Source: Nitrospira lenta (GTDB taxonomy: Bacteria; Nitrospirota; Nitrospiria; Nitrospirales; Nitrospiraceae). From it: a DNA stretch of 52,820 bases. A model generated the notes under the pieces. That model saw only the letters and a list, made by a program, of their open reading frames with translations, was not told the origin of the DNA and did not search any database. The stretch covers positions 1 to 52,820 of the forward strand of contig CAMDPZ010000006.1 of NCBI GenBank assembly GCA_945905765.1, written 5' to 3'. Position 1 is the stretch's first letter; each line of letters opens with the position of its first letter. Positions 25,910-36,300 of the stretch are shown piece after piece. Made by a program: the position numbers and the translations under genes.

Positions 25910-27061
25910 ATGATGCGCTGGTCTCGCCAGATCCTGTTCGGAGATATCGATGCCATGTTCGCCTCAGCGGCGGTCCTGGCAGATCCCAGCCTTGCAGGCA
26001 AACCGGTGGCGGTCGGAGGATCCTCCCCGCGAGGCATTATCGCGGCGGCAAGTTACGAAGCCCGTGCGTTCGGCGTCCGCTCCGCCATGCCGACCGGCGA
26101 AGCCAAACGGCTCTGCCCTCAACTCATCCTCGTGCCTCCGGACAGACCTCTCTATCAACGGCTCCATGAACAGATGCAGGCTGTCATCAGCCGACTGCTC
26201 CCCGTCGTCGAATGGTCCAGCATCGACGAGTTCTATGCGGAGACCACGGACATGCAGTCGCTCTATCCCGATCCGGCGCGCCTGGGCCGATCTGTGAAAG
26301 AGGCGATCTTCGAGGCGACGGGACTCCACTGTACCGTCGCGCTCGCCAGCGGAAAAACTGTGGCGAAGGTCGCAGCGGATGCCCACAAACCGGACGGGCT
26401 GGCGGTGATCGAGCCAGGAACCGAAGCAGCCTTTCTGGCAGTTCGTCCGGTGCGCGACTTGCCAGGCATCGGACCGAAATCCGCGATGATGCTGCAGGGG
26501 CTCGGCATCCACTGCGTCGGCGACTTGCTCGATCCGCAACATGAGCCATTTCTTCGGCAGCAATGGGGCAACCGTCTGATCGCCTGGCAGGAGATCGCGC
26601 GGGGCATCGACCGCGATCCGGTCGTGGTCGATCGGGAAGCCAAAAGCCTCGGCCGCGAAACGACGTTCGAGCAGGACTGCAACGACTTGGATTTTCTGGA
26701 GCTGACGATCAAAAGTTTTCTCGGCACCTTGACGCATGATCTGCGCCTGCAGGGCCTGGCGGCTGGATCCTTCACCGTCAAACTCAAAGACACAACGTTC
26801 CGGGTCACCACTCGGCAGCAACAGTTCCGGCAGCCGCTGAATTACGATCCGGCCATGTGGCCGGCCATCCGATCGGCGCTCCACAGCCTGGCCATCCCCC
26901 ACACAGACTACCGGTTGGTCGGCCTGTCGCTGTCCGGCCTCCTGCCTGCGACTGAATCTCTCTTTGCGCAGCGCCAAACTCAAGCGGTCGCAGCCTTGGA
27001 CGGATTGATCGAACGATATGGCAGTCGAATGGTGCGGCTCGGCGGAATTCCGGAAGAATAG
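25910..27061 (+). CDS. dinB: Y-family DNA polymerase IV-like
   Basis: 383 residues. Catalytic carboxylates are present in GDIDAMF (Asp12) and SSIDEFYAE (Asp-Glu). The steric gate Phe17 is kept, but the residue before it is Met where Pol IV normally has Phe, and the usual His before the first Asp is Gly. Helix-hairpin-helix is seen in VRDLPGIGPKSAMMLQGLGI. The little-finger domain follows from about residue 245. Known: error-prone translesion synthesis. The C-terminus lacks a recognisable beta-clamp motif (QxxLxLF); the last residues are RLGGIPEE, so clamp binding is uncertain. It lies next to the SprT-like gene, with a 30-nt gap. Confidence 0.9.
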   Translation: MMRWSRQILFGDIDAMFASAAVLADPSLAGKPVAVGGSSPRGIIAAASYEARAFGVRSAMPTGEAKRLCPQLILVPPDRPLYQRLHEQMQAVISRLLPVVEWSSIDEFYAETTDMQSLYPDPARLGRSVKEAIFEATGLHCTVALASGKTVAKVAADAHKPDGLAVIEPGTEAAFLAVRPVRDLPGIGPKSAMMLQGLGIHCVGDLLDPQHEPFLRQQWGNRLIAWQEIARGIDRDPVVVDREAKSLGRETTFEQDCNDLDFLELTIKSFLGTLTHDLRLQGLAAGSFTVKLKDTTFRVTTRQQQFRQPLNYDPAMWPAIRSALHSLAIPHTDYRLVGLSLSGLLPATESLFAQRQTQAVAALDGLIERYGSRMVRLGGIPEE

Positions 27062-27071
27062 ACAGGATCGG

Positions 27072-27254
27072 CTAAGGACGCGAACTGTCAGGAGGGCGGA
27101 CGGAATTCAGGAAGGCTTCCACTTCCTGGATGACGACTCCCTGCTCCTCGGCAGACAACTTCTCCCAATGTTGACGGAGCGGTTCGAAATAACGCCGGAT
27201 GGAGGTATAGAGACTGTAGGCTTTCCCGTTACGCTCGTCCGGACTGTCGGCCAT
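27072..27254 (-). CDS. Small soluble protein, unknown function
   Basis: 60 residues, unrecognised. Predicted helical: YSLYTSIRRYFEPLRQHW and LSAEEQGVVIQEVEAFLN. A Shine-Dalgarno sequence (AAAGGAC) lies 7 nt before the ATG at 27254. It converges on dinB (10 nt apart) and lies 5 kb from the start of, but directly downstream of, the hybrid kinase gene on the same strand order, so it could not be an upstream operon partner of it: it follows the kinase's stop by 67 nt and may be expressed with it. Confidence 0.55.
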   Translation of the reverse strand: MADSPDERNGKAYSLYTSIRRYFEPLRQHWEKLSAEEQGVVIQEVEAFLNSVRPPDSSRP

Positions 27255-27321
27255 GCTTACGTCCTTTCAGGTTCTCTTCGTCGGCCACAGTCTAGTCAAT
27301 TCTCCATCGGCAGACAAGGGC

Positions 27322-30300
27322 TCAGCTGGCTATTTTCCTGACCAATGACGGATGGGCCGCCCGCGGTGAAATGGGCTCAATATTTTTCAGCAGCCGCGCG
27401 AGTATGCCGGCGAGCTCCTGAGATTTGACCGGTTTCGAAATATACTCATCCATGCCAGCCGCCAAACACCGTTCGCGGTCGCCCTTCATCGAGTTGGCCG
27501 TCATGGCGATAATCGGCACATGCGGCCCTGGCTGTTGTCCGTTGTCCGGCTCGTCACCGTCCGCACATGCCGCCTCCCGTTGGCGGATCGCGCGCGTCGC
27601 CTCAAAGCCATCGACCTCAGGCATCTGACAGTCCATCAACACCGCTGAATAGGCGATACGGTCTGTCGCTTCAATCGCCTCTGCGCCGTTGGCGACCACG
27701 TCCACGTGGTAGCCCATCTTTTCCAACATGTGGACGGCCACTTTCTGATTGATGATATTGTCTTCGGCCAGCAGCAGCCGAACGCCGATTTTCCTTTTCG
27801 CTTCGGCCAGGCTGTGGCGCGTCACCAACCCATGGTCTGGCAACGCGGGCGATCGTTCATCGCCGGCTCCCGGCTGGCGCCTGGGCCTCCCCGTGACGGC
27901 AGCCAAACAATCGTAGAGATGAGACTCCCGCACCGGCTTCGTCAAATACCCCGCTACGCCGGCCACCACTGCGGCCTTCGCGTCGCCGCGTCGGCCAATG
28001 GCGCTTAACAACACCGTATGAGTGCCTCTCAGGACCCGGTCTTTATTGATCGCCTTGGCGAGGTGCAATCCATCCATCGCCACCATGTCCAAATCTACAA
28101 TCACCACGTCATAGGGCTTGCCACTCGCGACACTCTTACGCAGCAGCCGTAACGCGGACTCCCCGCTCTCAACGAACGTGCCCTGCAGCTCCCATTTCTT
28201 GAGATAGAGTTCGAGCACACGCCGGTTAATCTCTTTATCGTAGACGACCAACGCATGGAGGCCTCGCAAATCTGCGCTCTCTGCCTGAGGCGCCCGATGA
28301 GCCAGCGGCTGTTGCTCCAACGTCACGGCAAACCAGAAACTGCTGCCCTCGCCAGCCTTGCTCTCCACCCCGATCGTGCCCCCCATGAGCTCGACGAGGC
28401 GCTTCGAAATGGCCAGGCCCAGCCCGGTGCCTCCGTACTTGCGTGTCATGGAAGTATCCGCTTGGCTGAACGACTGGAACAGGTTTGCACAAGTGTCCGG
28501 CGCAATACCGATCCCGGAGTCGGCCACCTCAAATCGAATCACCGCCTGCTCGCTTCGCTCTTCGACCAACCTCACATGCAAAACGACATCGCCTTGCTGG
28601 GTGAACTTGATGGCGTTGCCGAGCAGATTCATCACGATCTGGCGAAGCCGGCCGGGATCCCCGCGCAAGGCCGTCGGCACCTCGGCGCGAAACAAGCAAA
28701 CCAAGTTCAGTCCCTTGGCCGAGGCCTGCTCGCTGAACAGATCGATGCATTCCTCCATGGCGTTGCGGAGATCGAAATCGATGATCTCCAAGGTCAGTTT
28801 GCCTGCTTCAATTTTCGAGAAATCGAGAATGTCGTTAATGATCGTCAGGAGATGTTCTCCGCTCGTACGGACGATTTCCGCGTACCCCCGTTGCTCCTGG
28901 GTAAGGCCGGTCTCGAGCAATAGGCCGGCCATGCCGATCACGCCGTTCATCGGCGTTCGGATTTCGTGGCTCATCGTCGCAAGAAACGTCGACTTGGCTT
29001 CCGTGGCAGCTTCAGCCTGCTCAAGGGCGATATCGAGGCTCCGATTGGTCTTTTCGAGCTCCTGCGCATAGGCCGTCAAAGATTTCTCCGCTTGCTTGCG
29101 CGAGGAGATGTCGCGGAGAAACGCGCTGAAGATGATCCCGCTTTCAAGCCGGATAGGAGCGATCGCGACTTCGACGGGAAACACACGGCCATCACGATAC
29201 ACCGCCGTCACCTCCAGCAGCTTATTCAAGACGACGTCCTGCCCGACCTCGACATACTGTTTGAGCCCTAGCTCATGCGCGGCTCGATAGGCCTCTGGAA
29301 TAATCGTATTTGCCAGGTTCCGGCCCACCACCTCCTGGCGGGACCAGCCGAACATCACCTCCGCCTGCTTATTCCACTCCACAATCAGTCCTTCGGCATT
29401 CATCGTAATGATCGCGTCCAGCGCCGTGTCGATCATCCGCCTGGTCCGCGTCTCATTCTCCCGGAGCGCCGACTCCGCCTCGATTCGCTCGATAAAGAGC
29501 CCGATCTGACTGCCGATCTCGACCAGCATGGGAAAGAGATCCGATTCTTGCGGCTGCGACTCGCGACTGAAGAATTCCAGCACGCCATAGACAGTGCCCC
29601 TGAGCCAAATCGGAAAGGCATAAGAACCGCTGAGTCCATCCTGCTCCGCGACGGCATGGCGCCGAAACGTCGTTTCAGAGGAGACCTCGGAGATCCAGAA
29701 CACTTCCCCTGTCGCCCAGACACGTCCAGGAAGTTCGACATCGGAGGCAAAAGTCTCCCGTTGGCTGGCCGCAACAATATTGGGGAACAAATCCGGGGCC
29801 TTCCTCCAAAAATAGCTAGGCTGCAACACTTCTCGCTGGCGATCGACCTGCCACAGCAAGCCCAGGTCCCAACTTAAACTGCCGCAGATCACCTGCATCA
29901 CGCCCATCATGGCCTGCTCAACCGTCGTGGCGCCGGCCAGCGCCCGCGTCACGGCATATTGAGTCGCCCTCCGCCGCTGCGCCCGGCACTGTTCCGTAAT
30001 ATCCAGCACGATGGCCACAAAGGTCGGACGTCCGCGGAACGAACTGCATTGCAGGTGAACCCGGATCGGATAGGTCGACAAGTCCTTGCGCCGATGCACG
30101 GTATTGAACTGGAGCGATTGTCGTTCGCCGCGATGTAAAAATTGGATGAGCGTAGCAAAGGATTTAGCGGTGAACTCCGGCATGAGGTCTAACGGTGTGA
30201 GCTGGAGCAGCTCCTCCACGCAATAGCCGAGATTGGCCTGCGCCCCTCGGTTCACATGTAGAAAACAGAGGGTCTCGGCGTCGAACAGATAAATCTCGTT

Positions 30301-32265
30301 CAACATGTCGTCGAGGATATGCCCGAAGCCCGCCTCCTGCTCCTGAGCCAGTTTGCGGCGCACGAACGCGCCGATCTGGATGCCGAACGCGCCCATCGCG
30401 CTCAGCGTATCGTTGTCGGAATGGCGGATCGTGGAGCTGAAGAACTCCATCACACCCAGGATCTCGCCATCGAGCAAAATGGGAAACGCCACCGCCGCTC
30501 GCAAGCCATTGCCAACCGCCATGATCGACCGGGGAAAGTTTGCATCTTCCCCCACATCTGAAATCCACATAACCTCGCCGCTGGTCCAGACCCGGCCCGG
30601 AAGACCGACTCCCGGCGCAAAACTCACCTCGCGGCTTGCGTCGATAAAATCAGACGGGGTCTCGGACGAGCTTTGCCACGTTTCCGTGCATCGAAGAACG
30701 CAGGCCGTGGGATCCATCTCCCACAATGCGCCGACGGACCAGTCAAGACCGGTCCCGATCGCGCACAGAAGTCCGGACGCCGCCTCGCGCAGTGAGTTGG
30801 ATTCGGCAAGAACGAGCGTCACTCTATGTTGGCCGAAAATCCGCCATTCGGCCCGCTTGTGCTCGGTGATATCGCGCAAGACGTACAGGGCCTCCTGCAC
30901 AGCTCCCACTTCGTCTCGCAGACAGGATGCCGTAACCTCCACCCACCGTTGCCTATTCGGCAGCCGCGACACCTGACATTGCAAAACACTCGACTCGCAG
31001 TGCCAGACACCCTGATGCATCGTCTCGAACCTGGAGCGGTCATGGAGAGCCACGAGCGCGAAAATCGACTCGCCGACCAGCTCCGCCTTTTCCTCCACGT
31101 CGAACAAGACGCACGCCGCGCGATTCACGTCGCGCACCGTCCCTTCACGGCTCACCAGCAACACACATTCGGGAATCGCCGTCACAATCGTTTGCAGATG
31201 TTGTTCCTTGGCGAGAACCAGGTCCGTCTCCTGCTGCGCATGGAGCCACTCGCGCCGTACGCGCCAAGTCGTCCAGAGCAGCATCGAGATGAGCGGCAGG
31301 ACGACGAGTCCTCCCGTCAGTCCGACTTTCCACATGAGGTTTCGAATCGGAGCAAGAACCTCGCTCCGATCGACACGGATCAAAATGGTCCATCCGAACC
31401 CGCCAAACTCGCGGCGTCCCTTCGTTCGCGCATACCCGGTGAGCACCGGCACATGGCGGCGCCAATGTTCTTCCTCGGTATAGCCTGATTGTCCAGCCCC
31501 GCCCAGCGCCACGGAGGGCAACCCGGCCAGGGTAAGATTCAGGTTGGCCGGATCCGAACGGTCTGAATCGATGAACACCTGGCCGTCGTTCCGCAGAACT
31601 TGATATTCCACAGTCCCCAAGGACCTCCGTCCCTCCTGAAAGGTCCGGATCCCTCTCGTGACCACTTCTTCCAATTCCGGAAGCCCAACCCGCGTCGACA
31701 CGACACCGAGAAAGGCGCCGGACCGACCGGAAGCAGCCCGGGCAAACAGCGGCTTGCTAAACGCGACCGCGGCCGCTCCTCCGGTTTCAAGGTACGAATG
31801 CACGTCCCCGAGATGGACGGATCCGGTCTTTTTCGCTTCCTGAAACCAACTCTCGCCTCGTACGTCTACGTTGACGGTCGAGGGGTCCAACGCATCGACA
31901 ATCCGTCCATCCGCATTGGCGACACCGATCCACAGATAGGAGGGATAGGCGCGCTTGACCGTTTCGAAGAGCGCGACTTGCCCAGGCTTTTTTTGAGCCT
32001 GGATCTTCACGACATCCGCAAGGATTTGAATATCGCCGTACCGTTCGACCAAGAACAGATCGATGCTGTCGGCAATATCTGCCGCCACCACTGCGACCGC
32101 TTCTCCGCTCGTCGCAATGAACCGCCGTTCGAGAAACGCTAGCCCCAGCCAGCCCACGACGAGCGGGACCACTGTGACGAGCAGGATCAGCAGGAATTGC
32201 CCTCGATAGGGCCTCCGGCCTGTGCGAGATGTCTTTGACGTATCAACTGGGGGGGGCAGGAACAC
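27322..32265 (-). CDS. Hybrid sensor histidine kinase: Cache-PAS-GAF-PAS-GAF-PAS-HK-REC-REC
   Basis: 1647 residues from a GTG at 32265. Order: membrane segment (about 24-45), extracellular Cache-type sensor (about 50-310), second membrane segment (about 315-335), PAS (about 350-470), GAF (about 480-630), PAS (about 640-760), GAF (about 780-920), PAS (about 930-1055), coiled linker, HisKA with phospho-His1100 in MSHEIRTPMNG, HATPase with NLLGNAIKFT and GGTGLGLAISKRL, then two receiver domains. REC2 has LLLAEDN and phospho-Asp1545 (LMDCQMPEVDG). REC1 keeps Asp1391 (VDLDMVAMDG) but has Tyr1342 where one acidic-pocket residue is expected (VVYDKE), so it may not be phosphorylated. No HPt domain follows. 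The two GAF domains are alike, suggesting internal duplication. Signal unknown. Confidence 0.93.
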   Translation of the reverse strand: MFLPPPVDTSKTSRTGRRPYRGQFLLILLVTVVPLVVGWLGLAFLERRFIATSGEAVAVVAADIADSIDLFLVERYGDIQILADVVKIQAQKKPGQVALFETVKRAYPSYLWIGVANADGRIVDALDPSTVNVDVRGESWFQEAKKTGSVHLGDVHSYLETGGAAAVAFSKPLFARAASGRSGAFLGVVSTRVGLPELEEVVTRGIRTFQEGRRSLGTVEYQVLRNDGQVFIDSDRSDPANLNLTLAGLPSVALGGAGQSGYTEEEHWRRHVPVLTGYARTKGRREFGGFGWTILIRVDRSEVLAPIRNLMWKVGLTGGLVVLPLISMLLWTTWRVRREWLHAQQETDLVLAKEQHLQTIVTAIPECVLLVSREGTVRDVNRAACVLFDVEEKAELVGESIFALVALHDRSRFETMHQGVWHCESSVLQCQVSRLPNRQRWVEVTASCLRDEVGAVQEALYVLRDITEHKRAEWRIFGQHRVTLVLAESNSLREAASGLLCAIGTGLDWSVGALWEMDPTACVLRCTETWQSSSETPSDFIDASREVSFAPGVGLPGRVWTSGEVMWISDVGEDANFPRSIMAVGNGLRAAVAFPILLDGEILGVMEFFSSTIRHSDNDTLSAMGAFGIQIGAFVRRKLAQEQEAGFGHILDDMLNEIYLFDAETLCFLHVNRGAQANLGYCVEELLQLTPLDLMPEFTAKSFATLIQFLHRGERQSLQFNTVHRRKDLSTYPIRVHLQCSSFRGRPTFVAIVLDITEQCRAQRRRATQYAVTRALAGATTVEQAMMGVMQVICGSLSWDLGLLWQVDRQREVLQPSYFWRKAPDLFPNIVAASQRETFASDVELPGRVWATGEVFWISEVSSETTFRRHAVAEQDGLSGSYAFPIWLRGTVYGVLEFFSRESQPQESDLFPMLVEIGSQIGLFIERIEAESALRENETRTRRMIDTALDAIITMNAEGLIVEWNKQAEVMFGWSRQEVVGRNLANTIIPEAYRAAHELGLKQYVEVGQDVVLNKLLEVTAVYRDGRVFPVEVAIAPIRLESGIIFSAFLRDISSRKQAEKSLTAYAQELEKTNRSLDIALEQAEAATEAKSTFLATMSHEIRTPMNGVIGMAGLLLETGLTQEQRGYAEIVRTSGEHLLTIINDILDFSKIEAGKLTLEIIDFDLRNAMEECIDLFSEQASAKGLNLVCLFRAEVPTALRGDPGRLRQIVMNLLGNAIKFTQQGDVVLHVRLVEERSEQAVIRFEVADSGIGIAPDTCANLFQSFSQADTSMTRKYGGTGLGLAISKRLVELMGGTIGVESKAGEGSSFWFAVTLEQQPLAHRAPQAESADLRGLHALVVYDKEINRRVLELYLKKWELQGTFVESGESALRLLRKSVASGKPYDVVIVDLDMVAMDGLHLAKAINKDRVLRGTHTVLLSAIGRRGDAKAAVVAGVAGYLTKPVRESHLYDCLAAVTGRPRRQPGAGDERSPALPDHGLVTRHSLAEAKRKIGVRLLLAEDNIINQKVAVHMLEKMGYHVDVVANGAEAIEATDRIAYSAVLMDCQMPEVDGFEATRAIRQREAACADGDEPDNGQQPGPHVPIIAMTANSMKGDRERCLAAGMDEYISKPVKSQELAGILARLLKNIEPISPRAAHPSLVRKIAS

Positions 32266-32646
32266 AAGTAACCGTTATCCCTGCATAGGCTCCGTACTGC
32301 GACGTCACCTATCGCTGTTGGCAGGCTGGAGAGGCGGTCTTCTCCTGAATGGTGTTCACTCAGGCAGATCCCGCGCCTCCGAGAACCTCGTCTCTCCATC
32401 GGTGTATTTCTGGAGGAACTTTAGCTCTGTGGCTACTGAGAATGACGTAGGTCTCAGCCCTCGTGACATCTTGTCAGGTCGCACACCATCGCGTTGACCT
32501 CTCATGGGCTATGGTCTGGCCCCTGATTCTGAAAAACAGATCACCAGCATGTGAAGCGGAGGAGGAGCCAGCAGGAAAACGGCCAGGCATTGATTCAGCC
32601 GCTGCATCCCCCTATGATGCCTCTCTCAAATGAGGAGAGGATTCTG
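32266..32646. other. Divergent intergenic region
   Basis: 381 nt between the hybrid kinase and the heptose adenylyltransferase gene. It should carry both promoters, but I could not pick convincing -35/-10 pairs. In-frame ATGs at 32614 and 32617 are alternative starts for the adenylyltransferase. No repeat or RNA gene was recognised. Confidence 0.5.
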
Positions 32647-33123
32647 ATGCTGTCCAAGGTCAAACAACGCCAGGAGCTCGCCTCGCTGTTGCAGGCTCAC
32701 CGGCAGGCCGGCAAACGCATTGTGTTCACGAACGGCTGCTTCGATCTCATGCATGTAGGCCATACCCGCTATCTCCAGGCCGCGAAAGGCCTGGGCGACC
32801 TCCTGGTCGTGGCAATCAACAGCGACGAGTCTGTTAAAAGTTTAAATAAGGCGCCGGATCGTCCCATCGTCCCGGACACTCAGCGGGCTGAAGTGGTCGC
32901 GGCGCTCGGCGCGGTCGATTATGTTATCCTGTTCAACGAACCGGATCCTCAGAGCCTGATTGCAACATTACAGCCTGACATCCTCGTCAAAGGCGGAGAT
33001 TGGGCGGTGGAACGGATCATCGGCCGCGAAATCGTCGAAGCGCGCGGCGGAGTCGTTCGTACTATTCCCTTGGTCCCGGGCGTTTCTACCACAACACTCA
33101 TCCAACGTATTCGCTCAACCTAG
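32647..33123 (+). CDS. rfaE2: Heptose-1-phosphate adenylyltransferase (HldE C-terminal-type, separate)
   Basis: 158 residues from the ATG at 32647, which has GAGGAGAGG upstream; longer in-frame starts at 32551 and 32614/32617 exist. The nucleotidyltransferase signature TNGCFDLMHVGHTRYL contains the HxGH motif, and VKGGDWAVERIIGRE is the second family motif. Known: transfers AMP to D-glycero-beta-D-manno-heptose 1-phosphate; in E. coli it is fused to a kinase (HldE), here it stands alone. Works with GmhA in ADP-heptose synthesis. The stop codon is TAG at 33121-33123 and is the first three bases of a dispersed inverted-repeat element. Confidence 0.93.
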   Translation: MLSKVKQRQELASLLQAHRQAGKRIVFTNGCFDLMHVGHTRYLQAAKGLGDLLVVAINSDESVKSLNKAPDRPIVPDTQRAEVVAALGAVDYVILFNEPDPQSLIATLQPDILVKGGDWAVERIIGREIVEARGGVVRTIPLVPGVSTTTLIQRIRST

Positions 33124-33255
33124 CAGGATGCTGAAACCGTCCGCCAGCTTCGTTCTCGGCTCATCGAAATCCTCAACGGACCCTCACGGGTACGCCTCCG
33201 GTTTCGACTCGCCTCCGGCCTTGCTGACAAACTGTTTGAGCATCCTGCTCCGTGA
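33121..33255 (+). repeat. TAG-end inverted-repeat element, copy R1 (short form)
   Basis: Begins TAGCAGGATGCTGAAACCGT, which is also the stop of the adenylyltransferase gene, and ends with the near reverse complement (..TTTGAGCATCCTGCT, to 33249). Terminal repeats of about 26 bp agree except for a few positions. It shares CTCGGCTCATCGAAATCCTC and CTCCGGTTTCGACTCGCCT with copies R2 and R3 but lacks about 80 bp of their centre. The frame after TAG is open for 43 codons to TGA at 33253. Confidence 0.85.
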
Positions 33256-33335
33256 TGCTCTTCTTGTATGACTCGATGTCCTGTCGCCCATCAAAAACTG
33301 CCATGAAGAACTAGCTGAGCTCTAACCCGTACACC

Positions 33336-36300
33336 ATGTCCGAAACGATCTCTTCGACATCAGCATCCCAATGGTTCGTGCCTGTCGCTGCGGCATTGAC
33401 TGCCAAGGCAGGCCGCCCCTCTGTCACCGGCTTGCACGGCTCCACGTCCGGCCTCGCCCTCACCACGCTCATGCAGCCTCAGTCGGGCAAACTGGGCAAC
33501 CGGTCCTGGCTGATCGTCACGGGATCGGATGAGGCAGCCGAGCGGCTCTTCGACGATCTGCATTTCTTCCATGACCTCGTCGGGCTTTCGACGGCGCCCC
33601 TCGCCCTCTTCCCGCGATGGGAAACCCTGCCCTACGAGGGCAGCGCTCCCCATGTCAGTCTGATCGCGCGCCGAATGAATACCCTGCATCACATCCGCAC
33701 CGCGCCCCAGACCTACCTGGTCACCTCCATCGCGGCCCTGATGCAACGGCTGTTGCCCGTCGAGGCTTTCACCGGCACCACCCTGCAATTTAAACGGGGC
33801 GGGACGATCGAGCGGGAGGTCCTCACCAGCAGGCTCTTGCGGCTCGGCTACCGCCGGGTCTCGGTGGTGGAAATCCCCGGCGAGTTCAGCATTCGGGGCG
33901 GCATTGTGGATATCTTTTCAACGGCCTATGCCGAGCCGCTGCGTGTCGAATTTCTTGGCGAAACGATCGACTCCCTCCGCCTCTTCGATCCCGCCACGCA
34001 AAAATCCACCGCAAAACTGGATCGCGCAGTGGTCCTGCCTGCACGGGAATATTTACGGGCGGAGGATTCTCCGGATGCCCTCGCTCCCATTCCCGCTGAT
34101 GCAGAATGGCGCGCGCCGGCTCTCTATCCCAACATGGAGAGCCTGTTCGATTATTTTACCGAACAACCTATCCTGGTCCTGGATCAGCCTTCTGCCTTGA
34201 CCGGAGCCTGTGCAGACCTCTGGAGCAAAATCGACGACGGCTACCTCCGCCATGCCGATCGGGAGACCACCGTCCCCTACCCGTCACCGGAACGGTTGTT
34301 TCTTGCCTGGCCGGAACTGATGGAGCATACACAGGGCTGGCCCACCCTCGCACTGGAACCGCTCACCGAAAGCGATGCCTCCTGGAATCCGGTTCAAGCC
34401 TTTCCCGCCCAGGCCCCGGCCAGCGCCGGCCTCGGAGCCCGCGGGATGCCCTTCAGCCAGACCTTGGCCATCATGGATCGCCTACGAGAGGACTGCCGCG
34501 TCGTCCTCGTCGCGAGGAGTCAGGGCCAAGTGGCTCGCTTGCTGGCCCTCTTGCGCGAACACGATGTGCCGGCGATGGAATGGGCCACGGGAACCTGGAC
34601 CGCTTCAAGTAAAACGAAGGCCCCGTTTTACGTCTTGCATGGCGATCTCTCAGCGGGATTTCTCGCGCCGGATTTACGTGTAGCTGTACTGACGGAAGAA
34701 GAACTGTTCGCCAAAGGCGCGCGCCACAAGCCGCAGGCCAAGAGTAAAGCGGCAACCTTCCTCTCCTCCCTGGAAGATCTCAACGTGGGCGACTATGTCG
34801 TCCATGTCCAACATGGCATCGCCCGCTATCAAGGGCTGAAACGCCTCTCCGTGCAGGATTTCGACAGCGATTACTTGATCCTGGAATTCGCCGGCGGCGA
34901 TAAGCTCTACGTGCCGCTGGAGAAGCTCAGCCATGTGCAGCGCTATAGCGGAGCGGAGGGCCATGGGCCGCGCTTAGAACGGCTGGGCGGCACCAGCTGG
35001 GCCAAAACGACCGCGCGCGTCAAGAAAGACATCGAGGAGATGGCGCACGAGCTGGTTGACCTCTATGCCAACCGCGAACTCGTGACGCGCAATGCCTACG
35101 GCTTCGACAGCACCATGTACCACGAGTTCGAAGCCGCCTTTGAATATGAAGAAACGGAAGATCAACTCAAAGCGATCGAAGACATTACCCGCGACATGGA
35201 ATCCAATAAGCCGATGGACCGCCTCGTCTGCGGCGACGTGGGATACGGAAAAACGGAAGTGGCCATGCGAGCCGCCTTCAAGGCGGTGGAAGCCAATCGC
35301 CAGGTGGCGGTGCTCGTCCCCACGACCCTCTTGGCCCACCAACATTACGACAACTTCTCGGAACGGTTCGCGCCCTTCCCGGCTCGCGTGGCCCTCCTCT
35401 CCCGCTTCCAATCGCCGAAAGAAGCCAAGGCCATTCTCAAAGATGTGGCAAACGGCGACGTGGATGTAGTGATCGGCACCCACCGGCTCATCCAGAAGGA
35501 TGTGGTCTTCCGGGACCTGGGGCTCGTGATCATCGACGAGGAGCAATGGTTCGGGGTCAAACATAAGGAACGATTAAAACAACTCCGCACTCAAATCGAT
35601 GTCTTAACCCTCACCGCCACTCCGATTCCCCGCACCTTACAAATGGCCATGGCCAGCGTGCGAGATCTCTCGATCATCGAAACGCCTCCGGCCGGCCGCC
35701 TGGCCATTCGCACCCAGGTCGTCCGATCCAGCGACAAACTGGTTCGGGAAGCGATCTTGCGTGAGCTCGGGCGGGGCGGGCAGGTCTACTTCGTCCATAA
35801 CCGGGTTGAAACGATGGAGAAGACGGGCGCCTGGCTCCACCAACTGGTGCCGGATGCGCGCATCGTGATGGCCCATGGGCAGATGAACGCCAAACCGCTC
35901 GAAGCAGTCATGCTGAAATTCTTTCGCCGGGAGGCGGATATTCTGATCGCCTCGGCCATTATCCAATCGGGCATCGATGTCCCCACGGCCAACACCATCA
36001 TCATCAATCGCGCCGACATGTTCGGCCTCGCGCAGTTGTACCAGCTGCGCGGGCGCGTGGGCCGAAGCGGCGATCAAGCCTACGCCTACTTCCTGGTGCC
36101 GGACGAGGGGCAACTGAGCGAAGATGCCCAAAAGCGCCTCACCGCCATTCAGCAATTCACCGAACTGGGAGCCGGCTTCCGCATTGCCGCAGCCGACATG
36201 GAAATCCGCGGTGCCGGCAACCTCCTGGGAAAACAGCAATCGGGACATATCGCCGCGATCGGACTCGATCTCTACATGCAGATGGTGGAACAGGCCGTCC

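Noticed and set aside
25964-26983. 339-residue minus-strand frame
   Set aside because: Antisense to dinB, whose motifs are intact; no motif of its own.
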